Origin: Thereva unica
Lineage: Eukaryota > Arthropoda > Insecta > Diptera > Therevidae
Length of the DNA stretch: 64,000 nucleotides
Reading direction: 5' to 3'
NCBI GenBank assembly: GCA_949987705.1
Contig: OX465285.1
Span: forward strand, 92,327,975 to 92,391,974
In this document: piece after piece, positions 47,350-58,640 of the stretch
How positions within the stretch are numbered: position 1 is the first letter of the stretch
Layout: each line of letters begins with the position of its first letter
The notes under the pieces: model-generated
What the model was told of the DNA's origin: nothing
The model's database searches: none
What the model saw: the letters and a program-made list of their open reading frames with translations, nothing else
Position numbers and translations under genes: made by a program

Positions 47350-47730
47350 TCTGGTATTGCATTTGAATTCCGAGATTTTGTAGGGCTTGACACCAAAGAG
47401 AAGAAGAAATTTCCATAAAGCTCATGGGTGTAGAAAAAATTAAAACAAAAATTTTTGTAATGGGGCTCCGAATTCGCTAAGTCGGAGTCCTCAATAGAAG
47501 TCCCACTGTTTCGATTCTTCTAGGTTTATAGTAGTCTGGTATTGTTTTTGAACTCCTGGATTTTGTAGGAGTTTCCACGAAAGAGACGAAGAAATTTCCA
47601 CAAAGCCTTTCCATGGATGTAACAAAACTTAAAACAAAAAATATTTGTAACGGGGCTCCGAGTTCGACAGTCGATGCGCTCAATAGTAGTCAGCTGCGCT
47701 GTCCCACTGTTTCGATTTTTCTAGGTATGG
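47350..47730 (-). repeat. Tandem duplication (about 190 bp x2) in the 3' region of the LOA-like relic
   Basis: Two direct copies, at about 47350-47525 and 47535-47725, share the same order of blocks: ctggtattg, gattttgtagg, gaagaaatttcca, ggggctccga and gtcccactgtttcgatt. The second runs directly into the relic ORF2 C-terminus. The intact LINE has a similar short block (gtcccattcctccc, then tcgactcccctag) before its own C-terminal codons. The duplication therefore involves the 3' end of this lineage. Confidence 0.7.
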
Positions 47731-47739
47731 CAATTAGCT

Positions 47740-48208
47740 GTTTGAAGCGATCTTACCTTGTGTCCTCCAATCAATGGAGTTTCGTATTAGCTGGTATCCA
47801 TTCCCCTCGACAGCGCTGGATAGTGACACCAAACGTGCGTAGTCGTCTCGGATTTTTCCTAGCTACAAGCAGCGGGTTTCGTCTTCGATAGTTCTAGTTC
47901 TGGGTGTCATGTGGTTAGTGTCAGAAGTCATTTGAGGAAACCCGAATGATATGCCGTCAAATAGCGGACCTACCCATGAAATTATTCAAAACTTCAGGTT
48001 TAGCGAGCGATCCATTATATAAAAGGCCTCTACCTCTATACTTCCCGGTTGTCTTAATTTTTCCACTCAGTATCACTATGAGATCCTTGATCGGTTGGAC
48101 GCAATCCAGGATCTCGTTTCATCCGAAGCACGTAGGTAAAATTTGAAGCTCCAACTGTGGCCAACTGAGTAACACTTCCATTGCTGTAGTTAGTGTGATA
48201 CTAAAACC
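47740..48208 (-). pseudogene. Decayed LOA-like LINE ORF2 C-terminus
   Basis: The plus strand here reads like a diverged version of the 3' half of the intact LINE at 33.5-34.6 kb. Near 47757, gtgtcctccaatcaatggag parallels atgtcctccatccaatggag of the intact copy. The following cgctggatagtgacac parallels cgccggacagtgacac. Around 48105, gcaatccaggatct and tcatccgaa match segments of the intact ORF2 near 34.42 and 34.48 kb, with the sequence between them deleted. Stops and indels interrupt all frames. It is an old relative, not a recent copy. Confidence 0.65.
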
Positions 48209-48213
48209 GCTGG

Positions 48214-48388
48214 TAGTAGGTATTGGGACACTTGACCCTGAGAGTTAGGTCAGTGGGGCGTGGCAAGGGCAGGGAAATAGGTGATAATTAGATGTCATTA
48301 TCACCTATCAATCACATTTCGTTATCGCCTATCACTTCGGCTAATGCCACACCCTTCTTACCCAACTCCAAGTATCCCAATACCTACT
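48214..48388. mobile_element. Foldback element with AGTAGGTATTGGGA ends
   Basis: The left end agtaggtattgggacacttg and the reverse complement of the right end, agtaggtattgggatacttg, are nearly identical. Inner similarity includes gcgtggca with ggtgtggca, and ataggtgataat with ataggcgataac. A perfect 12-bp hairpin, ataggtgataat with attatcacctat, lies in the middle. At about 175 bp this is the only copy in the window with both ends. Confidence 0.8.
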
Positions 48389-48470
48389 CCTGCTAGTATC
48401 TACGCACGCCATTTGTTGTACCATATACAGTATTAGTTTTTATTTGTTTTTATTTAGGGTGGATTGATCA

Positions 48471-48650
48471 GAAACATTAATTATGTTGATGTAAACTTTA
48501 ATGATTGTGCTGTAAACATCAATGACGGTGGTGTAAGCATTCATGGTGGTTATGTAAACATTAATGATGGTTATATAAACATTAATGATTGTAATGTTAA
48601 TATTAATGATGGTGATGTAAATACTAATAATGGTGATGTAAACACTAAGG
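48471..48650 (+). repeat. 18-bp minisatellite, locus 1
   Basis: About 10 units of gatgtaaacattaatggt with point changes. The 18-bp length keeps one frame open, encoding a hexapeptide close to D-V-N-I-N-D/G. No gene context is visible, so the peptide is probably incidental. The same unit recurs at 50.4 kb and 62.9 kb. Confidence 0.9.
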
Positions 48651-48659
48651 GACCATGAT

Positions 48660-50436
48660 CAACTCTATCAGATTTCCAAGAGGTAGACTAAATGTAAACT
48701 CCCACCAATTCCGAAAAATTTTGTAACCGTTTACCATGTTTACTAAAAGAATGGTTTTATCCTCACTTTCGTAAAAGTTGTGCCACTTGTCTAAAACTAA
48801 CACTGAGTTCGACTATTTTTGTAGTGCACGCTCTGTGATTCAATCCCAATAAAAAGCAAAGGGGGCAAAAGATAAACGAAATTCTGGGTGAATTATGTAT
48901 GGATTGCACTAGTACTTCGATCTTGAGAGAAGACGAGTTTTTTCTGTTTGAACCAATACACAAACAAATATTTTGACCCAAACTTTAATGGGAAATCGCG
49001 GTTTACTTTGTACGACTCTGCTTTTAAAGGTAGATGACAAGTAAACTTTTAAGTCTATCAAGAAATTTGATTCGACAGTTGATGGAAAGGGCAGCGTCGT
49101 CCTATTGATTTTCTCCCACGCTCTGATTGAAGATATTTTTAGTTTAATCGCTTCGTGTTACACCATGTCTTAATAACAACGTCGACTAAACTAAGGATTG
49201 CTGTAAAATAAAATAAATAATAAGATAATTTCACGTCGATAGCACGTACATGTCCTAAAACCATTTTCTTAGACCGAAAATGAACTTCGTCAACTAATTA
49301 GAAACATACTTTTCCAGACGCGCTGGTAATTGGCTTAGAGATACCCCCGGAGGGTGGAAGAGGGTCCCTTAGCTAACAAGGCTAAGAATCCTTAACTCTT
49401 AAATTAAATTAAATTGTAACTTAATTAACACTCCTTGCTTTTCACATGATTTTCTAAGAGTTTAAGGATATGGGCGAAAAGGGTACTACCAACATACTAC
49501 CGGGAAGTCAATAATTTGTGTGGAAGGTATATACAATAGAGCCAGAGCCAGAGCACGAAGGATCCACACCCCCTTAAGTATATGGATAAGCCAAACGTTA
49601 TAGTGGCGAAAGAAAACACATTTCAACGATCCCATCGGAGACCCCGAACGAAGAAATGGAAATTCGTATTTTGGCAACCTTTCAATGTATTTATCAGGAT
49701 TCAGGACTAAAAGTATATTTCGAAAGCTTATCTGGTACCATTTTATGGCCAAAGTACCTAAAGGATATGTGCAACGGAATGTCGTCGTTGTCGTTGTCGT
49801 CGTCGTCGTCCTCGTATATGGGGCTCCATGGCTGTTTGGATTCGGTGCCTCCTTCAGGCTCGTACTTTCGATAGATATATCTTGACATTACTTTATTGCT
49901 AGCATTTTAGTGCACACAGGGGTATTCTTAGTCGATGGGAAAACATCTCACAAGATGCTATCCACAATTGAGGAATTTGTTACTTTTTCCATGCGGAGCA
50001 CTCCTTTCGGATCGATTACTGAATTTTGTCTTCATTAGGGGTGGCTGGTGTGAGACATTGATGACCCATTTCTTGAGATTGGAAAACGTCTCTTTCCTTA
50101 CACAATATAGCATGGGGAGGAGAGAATCTCTATGTTTTATTAAAGCTATTGGGGCATCGATGAATCTTCAGACATTTTTATCGGAATTTATTTTACATTA
50201 CTGTTAACAAGTGAGTGTCTTATGTTCTTTATGGTGTGAATGTTTCTTTTTTATGTGGCACACAATATGGAGGACGTAGATTAACAATTTTGCTTGGGTA
50301 AAGTGATTTATTGGAATTTTTAACAGTTAAACAAGGAATCTTCTAAATGAAAATATGTTTCAGAAGTTTTAAATGTTGCAATGTAATTCGAAAGTCGAGG
50401 GTCTGTATCATCTATTAATATCCACTAGTTCAAATA
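48660..50436. other. No recognised feature apart from the GTC run
   Basis: Unique-looking DNA between two 18-bp minisatellite loci. No gene is supported. Confidence 0.5.
49781..49814 (+). repeat. (GTC)n microsatellite
   Basis: Imperfect GTC/GTT triplets. The open frame through it is a consequence of the triplet period. Confidence 0.9.
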
Positions 50437-50781
50437 ATGATGTAAACATTAATAAACCTTGATGTAAACATTAAATATAATGATGTCAACATTAATTGTG
50501 GTTATGTCAACATTAACAATGCCATGTTAACATTACTGATGTCGACGTAAACATTACTGATGGTGATGTAAACATTACTGATGGTGATGTAAACATTACT
50601 AATGGCGATGTAAACATTACTGATGGTGATGTAAACATTACTTATGGTGATTTAAACATTACTGATGGCGATGTAAACATTACTGATGGTGATGTAAACA
50701 TTACTGATGGTGATGTAAACATTACTGATGATGATGTAAACATTACTGATGGTGATGTAAACATTACTCATGGTGATGTAA
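50437..50781 (+). repeat. 18-bp minisatellite, locus 2
   Basis: About 19 units. The left third is diverse, with variants such as gatgtcaacattaat. The right two thirds are nearly uniform gatgtaaacattactgat with ggt, which suggests recent local expansion. It ends directly at the RTE endonuclease relic. Confidence 0.95.
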
Positions 50782-51215
50782 TAATCTGTTTGATGATAGA
50801 CTGCTGGATGTAGTCCTTAACGAGATGAAACGATATAAAATTAAAGTCATGGGACTCAGTAAGGCCAGATGGCTCGACGCAAGGGAACATATTTGCCCAA
50901 ACAGTGAGTCCTTCTTATATTCTGGCAGAAACGAAACTGAAACCCGTAGTAGTGGCATTGGAGTAATACTCACCAAAGAAAACGGGTCCGGCCTCATTAG
51001 CTTGGTCACCAATTTCTCGGAAAGGATTATTACCGTGCGCCTGCGTACCAGACTAAGAAGTACTATGCTAATCCAATGCTATGCTCCAACTGAATACGCA
51101 GACGACGACATCAAGGATGAGTTCTATATGCGACTGAATTAGGCTTTTCGCTGTATTTCAAAGGGAGACATAATTGTTTTAATGGGTGACCTAAACGCTT
51201 CACCTATAGCAACAC
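50775..51215 (+). pseudogene. RTE-type LINE endonuclease relic
   Basis: From about 50775 one frame reads DDRLLDVVLNEMKRYKIKVM, GLSKARW, then ICPNSESFLYSGRNE, GIGVILTKE, FSERIITVRLRTR and IQCYAPTEYADDDIKDEF. After a stop it continues GDIIVLMGDLNAS. These are ordered motifs of the apurinic-type endonuclease of RTE elements, with the D-x-N and C-Y-A-P-T blocks clear. The RT domain is absent. The first codons directly abut the 18-bp minisatellite, an unusual junction. Confidence 0.85.
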
Positions 51216-54200
51216 GTGTTTTTATTATATCCTTCATAAATGTTTCATTCATGCTGCTACACTGGTGGTTACAGCTACACTAATATGTGACCACACGGTT
51301 TGTTTAGTTTGATTCCTAATAACGCCTCGACCAACTCCCACAGACCCGCAAAATCTTTCAACGCGAACGCTCACCCAAGACACAAACCACATACCAAGGT
51401 TCAAATCAATGCACAAACAAAGCCAAGGCACAAACCAAATCGACATCCAGACCAGAGGCCGCAACCGATGACGACACGGTGCTCGAAGTGACATTACTAT
51501 ACTAGTATCGTGTTGATAATCATACCATACTGGGACAAGACTGAGACTTTTTTACAACACCCCTTATTTGATTATCCAAGGAACTTCTTGTTTGTTATTT
51601 TTGTGTAAATTTTCGAATTAATTCCTATGAAAAAACAACAGATATTTTCTTGTTATCTAAATTACTGCTATAATTAAAAAAAAAGTGTAAAATTTTCTAA
51701 CAAACTTAATTCAAGCTGAACCTACTGAAAGGTCTCTGCCTCCACTAAACCCGTTTTTTCCACTTCGTTTCGTTTCGGTATCTTGGATCCGGAAAATAAA
51801 GGTCCATAATTCTGTTTGGATAGATTCAATTTACCCAAAAGCACCCTTGTGTTGCTTTTCAAAATAACAGAAGTAAAGGATTAAAGATTGGACAGCCGAC
51901 CGCCTGATGATGGCATAGGCTTTTCGTTGATGTGTGTGTGTGTGTGTTTGTGGCCTTGAAACTGGCTCTGTATTTCCAGACTGATTAATGCTCGTCATGC
52001 AATTATATAAAATATTAAAAGTAATTTCTCATCCCTTGAGATGATAAACCAGCGACAAACTGCCTCAGAGACTCCGCCAGAAGACAGCGCCCTGCTGACA
52101 TGGAATGCACTCCAACTCCGATGGACGCATCATTAATCATCCCCCCAGTGATGCTAGTCTATTCTGGGGGACATTGACGTGAAGCCCATATCCAAGACGG
52201 GGCCCAAGACGACAATCTTTCGGTTCATGTGGGAGCGAAGGAGTTTTGGTGGGGGGATGGATTTGACTGGAGCCACAGGGACCATATGCCGTCGCCCATT
52301 ATGACGAATTCATAAATTTGACAACATTATGCGAGGTGACGGTGAAATTAACTCACGCACAAGCACAATTTTTCACGGAGCCATTCGTCTTCGCCGGGGC
52401 GAGTGGTTAAAAGTATGCAACGTGTGTCTTCGCGAAGGTACGTGGCAAATTTATGGCTTTCCCTGAAAGCCTCGTACATTTCTCCTGGCAGACGACTACG
52501 TCAACAACGACGGCGACCTGGCCTTTTCCTCGCCTTGGTGTATTTTTTTTTGTTCCTACAGCTGCTGGGTGCTCTCTCTATCTCTCGGCCACATCCAGAA
52601 AGGGTGGGCCCTTTTACGGAAAAAGCATATATAGGGATGTGGCGCGCACGAAAAAAAAAACGGAGAAAATACCGAAAAAAGCCGTTTTTAACGCAAAATT
52701 CAAAGAAAAGAATGAAAACGACGTGGAAAACGAAAAATTTATTTACTGCCGGTCTAGCCTTAAGGGATTTGCAGACACTGAAACCAAAATCGGGAGACAG
52801 ATGCGAAGAATTATGAGATCGGATGAGATAATTTTTTGTTGTTGGGATAACCGAGGGATTTATGTGCCAGTTTCCCATTTAGGATGATGCCCCAGATTTG
52901 AATTAGTGTTTCTGGAAATTTTTTGATGCGCATTTTTCCTCATGAAAGGATCGGGTATTTCGTTTTTCGTGCTCCTCTTTATTTTTTTATATTTTTTATA
53001 GAAAATTGGAAACGGAAATATTTTGTTTAAATTATGGATATTGGAAATTGGTGACAAAAAATAATGGTTTGTGTTTCCATTTTTATAAAATGTTCTGTCA
53101 AAAGAAGTTCCATTTAAAATGTAAATTTCTATTTGAAAAAATTAAATTTTTTCTGAAACATGCACGATTTGTTCTTCGGAATTTATAGCAATAAACCTAT
53201 CAGACCAAACTGATCGTTTTAATATTCAAAAACAGTTCTTGTGTAGATAAAGTTGTATGACGAACTCAAAAAAATTAGAAAATATAAAAAAAGTTCAAAA
53301 ATTAAACCGTATACTGCGAAATCTTCATAGGCGATGATAACACCAATCGCATAGGCCGCGCCATAAAAGAAGGAAATATCGTAATCGCTGCTTCCATACG
53401 AAGTGAGAGTCTCAAGTCGTCAGAAACGAGCAGCTCTGTTTGTTTAGAAACGCAAATTGCCTGCTCATTTATATTTTCAACATGCGCGCTGCGCTCATTT
53501 CCCTTTTTTATGGTGCGGACTCTAGGAACGAAAGTTCGTTTTGAGCTTGACAATGAAAATAGAAATGGAGATGGGAGGGGTGATAGCACGTGATACTGTC
53601 GGCAGCCCCGTCCAGGGACTAATACCGTAGACACCGGTAAACTAATAAAATCTCTAGAAAAGACCTTGTGGTGGCTGATAAGGGGCCGAAGGAGACCACA
53701 AGGACTTCGGAAGCCTGCAAAAGACCTAGGGAACCGGGTAACTCCAACGAACGCCTCCATAGAACAGGAAGAAAATGTCGCCTCAAAGAAGAGAAGAAAA
53801 CCCGAAGGGGGCTTGGTGAAGGTAGAGTCAGAAAGAGAGGCTGCGTGGACTAAGGTAGAGCGGAAGAAGAGGCTAAAAAACAAGAAACGAAGCACAAATG
53901 GAACAACAAAGCAAAGAAAAGCGGTTTATCGCCAAAGACCGCAAACAGTTTACCGTCTAACTTCCTAGCTGCTATCTCTCTTTGCATTTCTTTGCTTTTC
54001 TCTGCTTCTTTGGGATTCTGGTAGATGGCCGTTTGTGCCACTTCCAAAATTCGCCACACATCCTCCGACCTGATCATTTGGTCCGGGAAGTTCTGCACAT
54101 CGGCGTCAATTTTCAACACAGTCCTGCGCTGAGCAAATCACAGGCATTTGAAGAGGGTATGCTTCACGTGATATTTATCATACGGACACATGATATTTAT

Positions 54201-54374
54201 CATGCGGAACAGGACCGTGAATCGTCCAACCTAAATCGAAATACCTATAACCTCTTACCCTCTCAGGAACAGCTTGAAGTTAAAAACTCGTTTCCGCATG
54301 TTCCCTCCTTTACCACTTCTCAACACTATGTCTGAGTCTACGACTCCATCTGCCTCGTACACTCGTTCCGCTAT
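51216..54374. other. No firmly recognised feature
   Basis: A GT run lies near 51938. A less AT-rich block at 52.05-52.88 kb has overlapping frames on three frames. A purine-rich block at 53.66-53.97 kb encodes basic peptides vaguely like LINE ORF1. None is supported. A short duplication of atgatatttatcat lies near 54.17-54.20 kb. Confidence 0.45.
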
Positions 54375-54905
54375 GCTGCGATGGATGGACTAGCCGTGCC
54401 ATAATCCTTCGCACTGCCTTCGGGTCCACCTTGCACACTCCGATAAGGTCCTACAATCTGCCGCCAGAATATCAAGGGCGCTGATTCCTGCTAAGACCCG
54501 TGCTGCTTCATCGGACGTAGTAATATGCAGAACATGCTTGAAGGGCGTTGTCCATACAAAAGGTGTTGCCAAGCTAACTAAATTCCTAATAAAGGAGCAT
54601 CGGCTTGACATGAGCCCCGTTAGGCAACATCTTCGAGAGTGGTGTGCTGATGGCAAAAGCCTTTTCCGCCGTGCTCGCCAAGTGCAACCCGAAGTGAAGC
54701 CATCGGCCAATAATAACTCCCAGATGGGACTGCCTGCACCCCTTGAGTCTCCACCTTTTTCCGCTGACGCATAGCACTACTTTTGATTTATGCTCATCTA
54801 GCATTATGGATTTACCACTATTATTGTTATTTGAACTAGCTTCTCTCAGGATTACTTTGTCACCAGTTCTGATACTAGTCAATTTCCCACTAGTGCTAAT
54901 CGTAT
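54375..54905 (-). pseudogene. R1-clade RT thumb and connector relic
   Basis: One frame gives HLGVIIGRWLHFGLHL, STAEKAFAISTPLSKMLPN, the conserved post-YADD block of R1/TRAS-type RTs. A second frame continues with SDEAARVLAGISALDILAAD, the following connector block. A frameshift near 54.6 kb joins them. Both the endonuclease and YADD ends are absent. Confidence 0.65.
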
Positions 54906-56967
54906 TACTATTTTATAAAAAGTCAGCTTATTCCGTCTACGTTCATCATACTGGGAAGTTGATCGTGTGGACCGAAAGGGTCAAACCCACATCCCAACTA
55001 GTTTTTCTCTATTTTCTTACACAAACATTCTTCCAGCATCAACTTTAAAGTAACACTCGAACTGTCACTTTGCAAACGAACGTTTAGAGGTGTCGCTGGG
55101 ATCAGAAAGTAGTTGGCTACTGACGCCATCTGTTGGAAAAACGACAAGAACTTTTACCCAGAGTTAATATTATTTTTCCAGCAAGCGATAATCAACCCTT
55201 TTACATGCAATCACCCAACAAATCCATTAAGAAACTCATATCTTTCCTCAGTGCTCAGTCATTGGAATCGTTCAACAATTCATGGCTGCAACACATTCGT
55301 TCGTTCGCTCAACATTCGCATGAAAATTCCTTTCAGCATTTTATGATATCGAATAAAATTTTTATAACATCTATTAAATAAAGAACCGTTATTATTAATA
55401 TTTCTATTATTTTCTTCATAAAAATTGCTAGCAGTCCTGGATGGCCATGCCCGCACTAATGTCGGGGCCTAAATGCGATGTGATGAGTCCACGACTACAC
55501 GACTACGACGACGAGTTCGAATCCAGGCAAGGGATGAAATTTCTGCCTAGAATTACTTTATGAGACGAAGGCGAAACTTGTTACGGGCGACTATGGTCCT
55601 TTTCGTCCTTAATCGCAGCAAGGATAGCCATTTAGACAATCGCATAATGATAATCGTAAAAATTTCAGAGATTTTTATTAATCGTAAAAAGAGTTGCGAA
55701 AAAGGCTTTAAAATTTCCCAGACAGAGAAGAAAACTTCCATCGAATTAAAACGAATGGGGGTGGGGGTGTGTGTGTTGAGTAAAAGTGCTAAATGCAGAC
55801 TTGTACCGGGGGTGTGGATTACAACCGGAAATATTTTTAGAGCCAGTTACCTGGGATGTGCTGTTTTTTTCTTTTATTTTTACTTACAGGTGTTTTTTCG
55901 TTGTTGTATTTAAGCATTTTACATCAGGAGCATAAACTTTTAATTACTTTACAGCGCAGAGAAAAGACGAGAAATCTATTAAACTTTCGGTTTTTTATTA
56001 CTTTGAGAGTTTAAAGAGTTGTGCCGTACCCTCATAGGAGTCCTTTTTATGGGAAATTAAAGGAAGAACAGAGGGTGCTGAATAAAGAATTCTTGTTATG
56101 GTTACACACGTGAAAGCATGACACTTAAAGACATTTTTACAGGTGAGACTTTCGTAAGTGATAGAAATGCTCGTGTGCACCTGTTAACTCATCAAAGAAA
56201 TTTTATCGCAAAAAAAATGTTTAAGGAAAAATTCTGAAAATGGAAATTATAATGATTTATGCTTAAACAAGGGTTTTTACTTAGGGAAAAGGGGATTTTA
56301 AGTAAGGCTAAGTGTTTCTTCAATGGTTTTTGAATTTCCAAGAAATTCATTTGTTTGAAACGCCAGTAGTACACACTTATTATTAGAAATAATTGAAGTA
56401 GTCTGGAAATTTGGAAAACAAGCTTAGGCCTATTAAAGGCTCAGACATTCTCCGAATGAGTCAATTTGTCAGGAAGGCAATAAGTTGACAAATTCCAGTA
56501 AATTAGGAATGTGAAATCATCATTTGATAAAGTCAACTCTTTAATGTGACTAAATTTCTCTTACTTTATGGTGCGGGTTCTAGTAAAAACTTCGATTTCT
56601 TGGTATCTTTCATCAAGAATTCCTTAGCTTAAGCTAAAACCAATTCGTTTATTGACAGGACGAAAGTTATATCTAAAAGCAGAGCCAAGGCTGATTTATT
56701 CTGTGTTAACTACCTACTTAATTGCTCGTATTGAATTTTTATAGATGGTTAATCACTATTTATTGATAATTAAAACACATTTTTCTGACCTTAATCACTC
56801 TAGTCAAAAAAAGTTTTTTCCCAGGCACAAGGATCACAATACCTACCGATGCGCCATCTATATCTTCGGTATTTCAACATTGAAAAACTCTGACATTTTT
56901 TAGCCGATTTCAACTAATGTACACGATTCTTAAATGTCATTCAATACCATTTTAGCTATAAGTTAAT
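54906..56967. other. No recognised feature apart from the weak tRNA-like site
   Basis: AT-rich. Frames around 55.1-55.4 and 55.56-55.9 kb have no motif. Confidence 0.5.
55434..55545 (+). mobile_element. Possible tRNA-like SINE head
   Basis: A B-box-like gagttcgaatccaggc lies near 55514, and ggatggccatgcccgcacta lies upstream where an A box might be. The spacing is longer than in a normal tRNA, and I could not fold a cloverleaf. Weak. Confidence 0.25.
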
Positions 56968-57231
56968 ACACACCGAAAGAAAGCGCTGAAATTGTAGTGC
57001 TTTATATTGACAACAATCGTCCAATTGGGAAAACTGCTCGTGCTTATCGTAAAAAGATATGAGAGAAATTCGGCACCTTCAGACAATACGATACGTAGTT
57101 TGGTGAAGAAATGCTTTCAGTACGGGTCTGCAGCTACTCGCCAGCGAATCATTCAGCCGCATCCGCGTCGCTCCAATGAAGTTGTTGAAGCGGTAAGAGA
57201 GAGTGTTGCCGATAATCCAAATGTGTCATAA
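56968..57231 (+). pseudogene. Mariner/Tc1-like transposase N-terminal relic
   Basis: The first frame reads TPKESAEIVVLYIDNNRPIG, KTARAYRKKI then a stop. A shifted frame continues with NTIRSLVKKCFQYGS and SNEVVEAVRESVADNPNVS. This is the helix-turn-helix DNA-binding order found in Tc1/mariner-type transposases, where I-R-x-L-V-x-K-F precedes V-R-E-S-V-x-x-N-P. No DDD/E catalytic domain is visible downstream. Terminal repeats were not found. Confidence 0.65.
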
Positions 57232-57899
57232 TCACCGCCAATATCAGGAGTTAAACTTGAGTGGAATGACTCTGAAGAGGACTATGAAGCAGTTTGTGTG
57301 CCCGAATGCTTGAAAAAGGTGAGACGAACTTCTATTTTCAACAAGAGTTCCTTCACCTCGATAATATACCCTATGTTCCTAAATACAGGGGTTCGAGTGC
57401 TGAGAAACACCAACTGTTTATACCATCGCAAATCTGCAGCCATGCTACTGAATCCTATTTCCACCCCCTCTTGGGCCGCGGGCTGATAGCCTACGTCCGT
57501 AAAAATCAACCTGTTTCGTATCCTTATGAGAGGGACGCACTCAAGGGTAACGACACGGGTATTTTCTAGAATACACCAAGATCGTGGATCCTTCCTCTAA
57601 CAGTTCTTTATTGTAAGACTCCCAAATATCTTCTAGAGTGTAATGCACGGCATCGCAAAATCTCTTCCTTCCCGTTGTATAACCACACTCGTACAGCAAG
57701 GTCAGTTCAGTTTAATGGCATTACAGCCCAAATCGAACCTTGGGCTCCTTCAGTTTTCTCGTCCTACCTTCTCGCTCACTGGCTAGAGCCCTCCAATTTC
57801 GTAGCCCCAACAACTGTGCAGCGTTTGCTTCTACGGCTTCACATCGTTCTAACATTTAATCAATTCGTGTTCCATATTTCGTTGCCGTGTGATCTCATC

Positions 57900-58290
57900 A
57901 GTCTTAGGCGTTTCTGAAGGTTCCGTAGCATCGATTTTTCCTCGAGTTTCGATTGGAAGCATGCTGCCCAACCAGTATGATCAGTTTTTCCGCTATGAAA
58001 ACACTTCCCATTTCAAAGCTATAATCATCGTCATCATCTTCATTGGCGCTATAGCCCTCTGTGAGCCTTGGCTCCCTCAAGAATTTTCTTCCCACGTTCT
58101 CGGTCCTGCATCCAGTTGGTAATCCCAACTGTGCGTAAGTCCATTTCGTTGTCGTCTTAATATCTCTTCCTAGGTCTTCCTTGTGACCTTCTTACCTCTG
58201 GCATTTGGAGGAACAGGATTTTTAGGAGCGCTTCTTCAGGCATTCTCATTACATGTCCTATCCAGCGTAGGCGTTATGTCTTGACGCTTT
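57900..58290 (-). pseudogene. RTE-type LINE C-terminal relic
   Basis: The minus strand reads RLRWIGHVMRMPEEALLKIL, FLQMPEVRRSQGRPRKRY, a stop, then DDNEMDLRTVGITNWMQDRE, RGKKILEGAKAHRGL. The G-H-V-x-R-M, G-R-P-R-K-R and A-K-A-H-x-G-L blocks are the standard RTE C-terminus. One in-frame stop and no RT core make it a fragment. Confidence 0.8.
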
Positions 58291-58414
58291 TGGTTATGCC
58301 ATGTTCTTTGTATATTTGGTGCAATTCGTGATGGTACCTTCTTCCCCAGATACTCTTTTCGTTTAAGAGCCTGTGACCTTGCGAAGAATTTTTCTTTAGT
58401 AGCTTCCGAGTACG

Positions 58415-58640
58415 ACGACGGTGATGACGACACAAAAGCTAGATGACAACAGCGATGACGACACAAAAGCTTTAAAAAGCGATAACGTCACAAAAGCTTT
58501 AAAAACCAATGACGCCAAAAAAGCTTTAAAAAGCCGCGACGTTAAAAAGCTTTAAAAAGCGTTGAAGATACAAAAGCTTTAAAAGGGCACGCGTCACGAA
58601 AGCTTTAAAAAGAAATGACGTCACAAAAGCTTTAAGCTTG
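58415..58640 (+). repeat. About 26-bp repeat with CRE-like TGACGTCA and AAGCTTT
   Basis: About eight units close to gatgacgtcacaaaagcttt plus aaaaag. Several units have mutated the palindromic TGACGTCA (gacgac, aacgtc, gacgcc, gacgtt). One late unit, near 58616, keeps it. It overlaps no gene. Confidence 0.85.

Noticed and set aside
50437..50781. CRISPR-like array
   Set aside because: Units are directly adjacent 18-bp repeats with no spacers, in a eukaryotic context. It is a minisatellite.
52403..52887. Overlapping open frames of 125-144 codons on three frames
   Set aside because: Three frames open over one block point to compositional bias. No motif or splice context favours one of them.
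53666..53968. Basic peptide resembling a LINE ORF1
   Set aside because: Only general K/R richness in a purine-rich tract. There is no zinc knuckle or shared block with a named ORF1, so I did not list it as a gene.
55434..55545. tRNA gene
   Set aside because: Box spacing is too long and no cloverleaf is evident. Kept only as a weak SINE-head possibility.
57294..57569. Frame after the mariner relic as the missing catalytic domain
   Set aside because: No DDD/E motifs or known transposase blocks are readable, and two frames overlap there.
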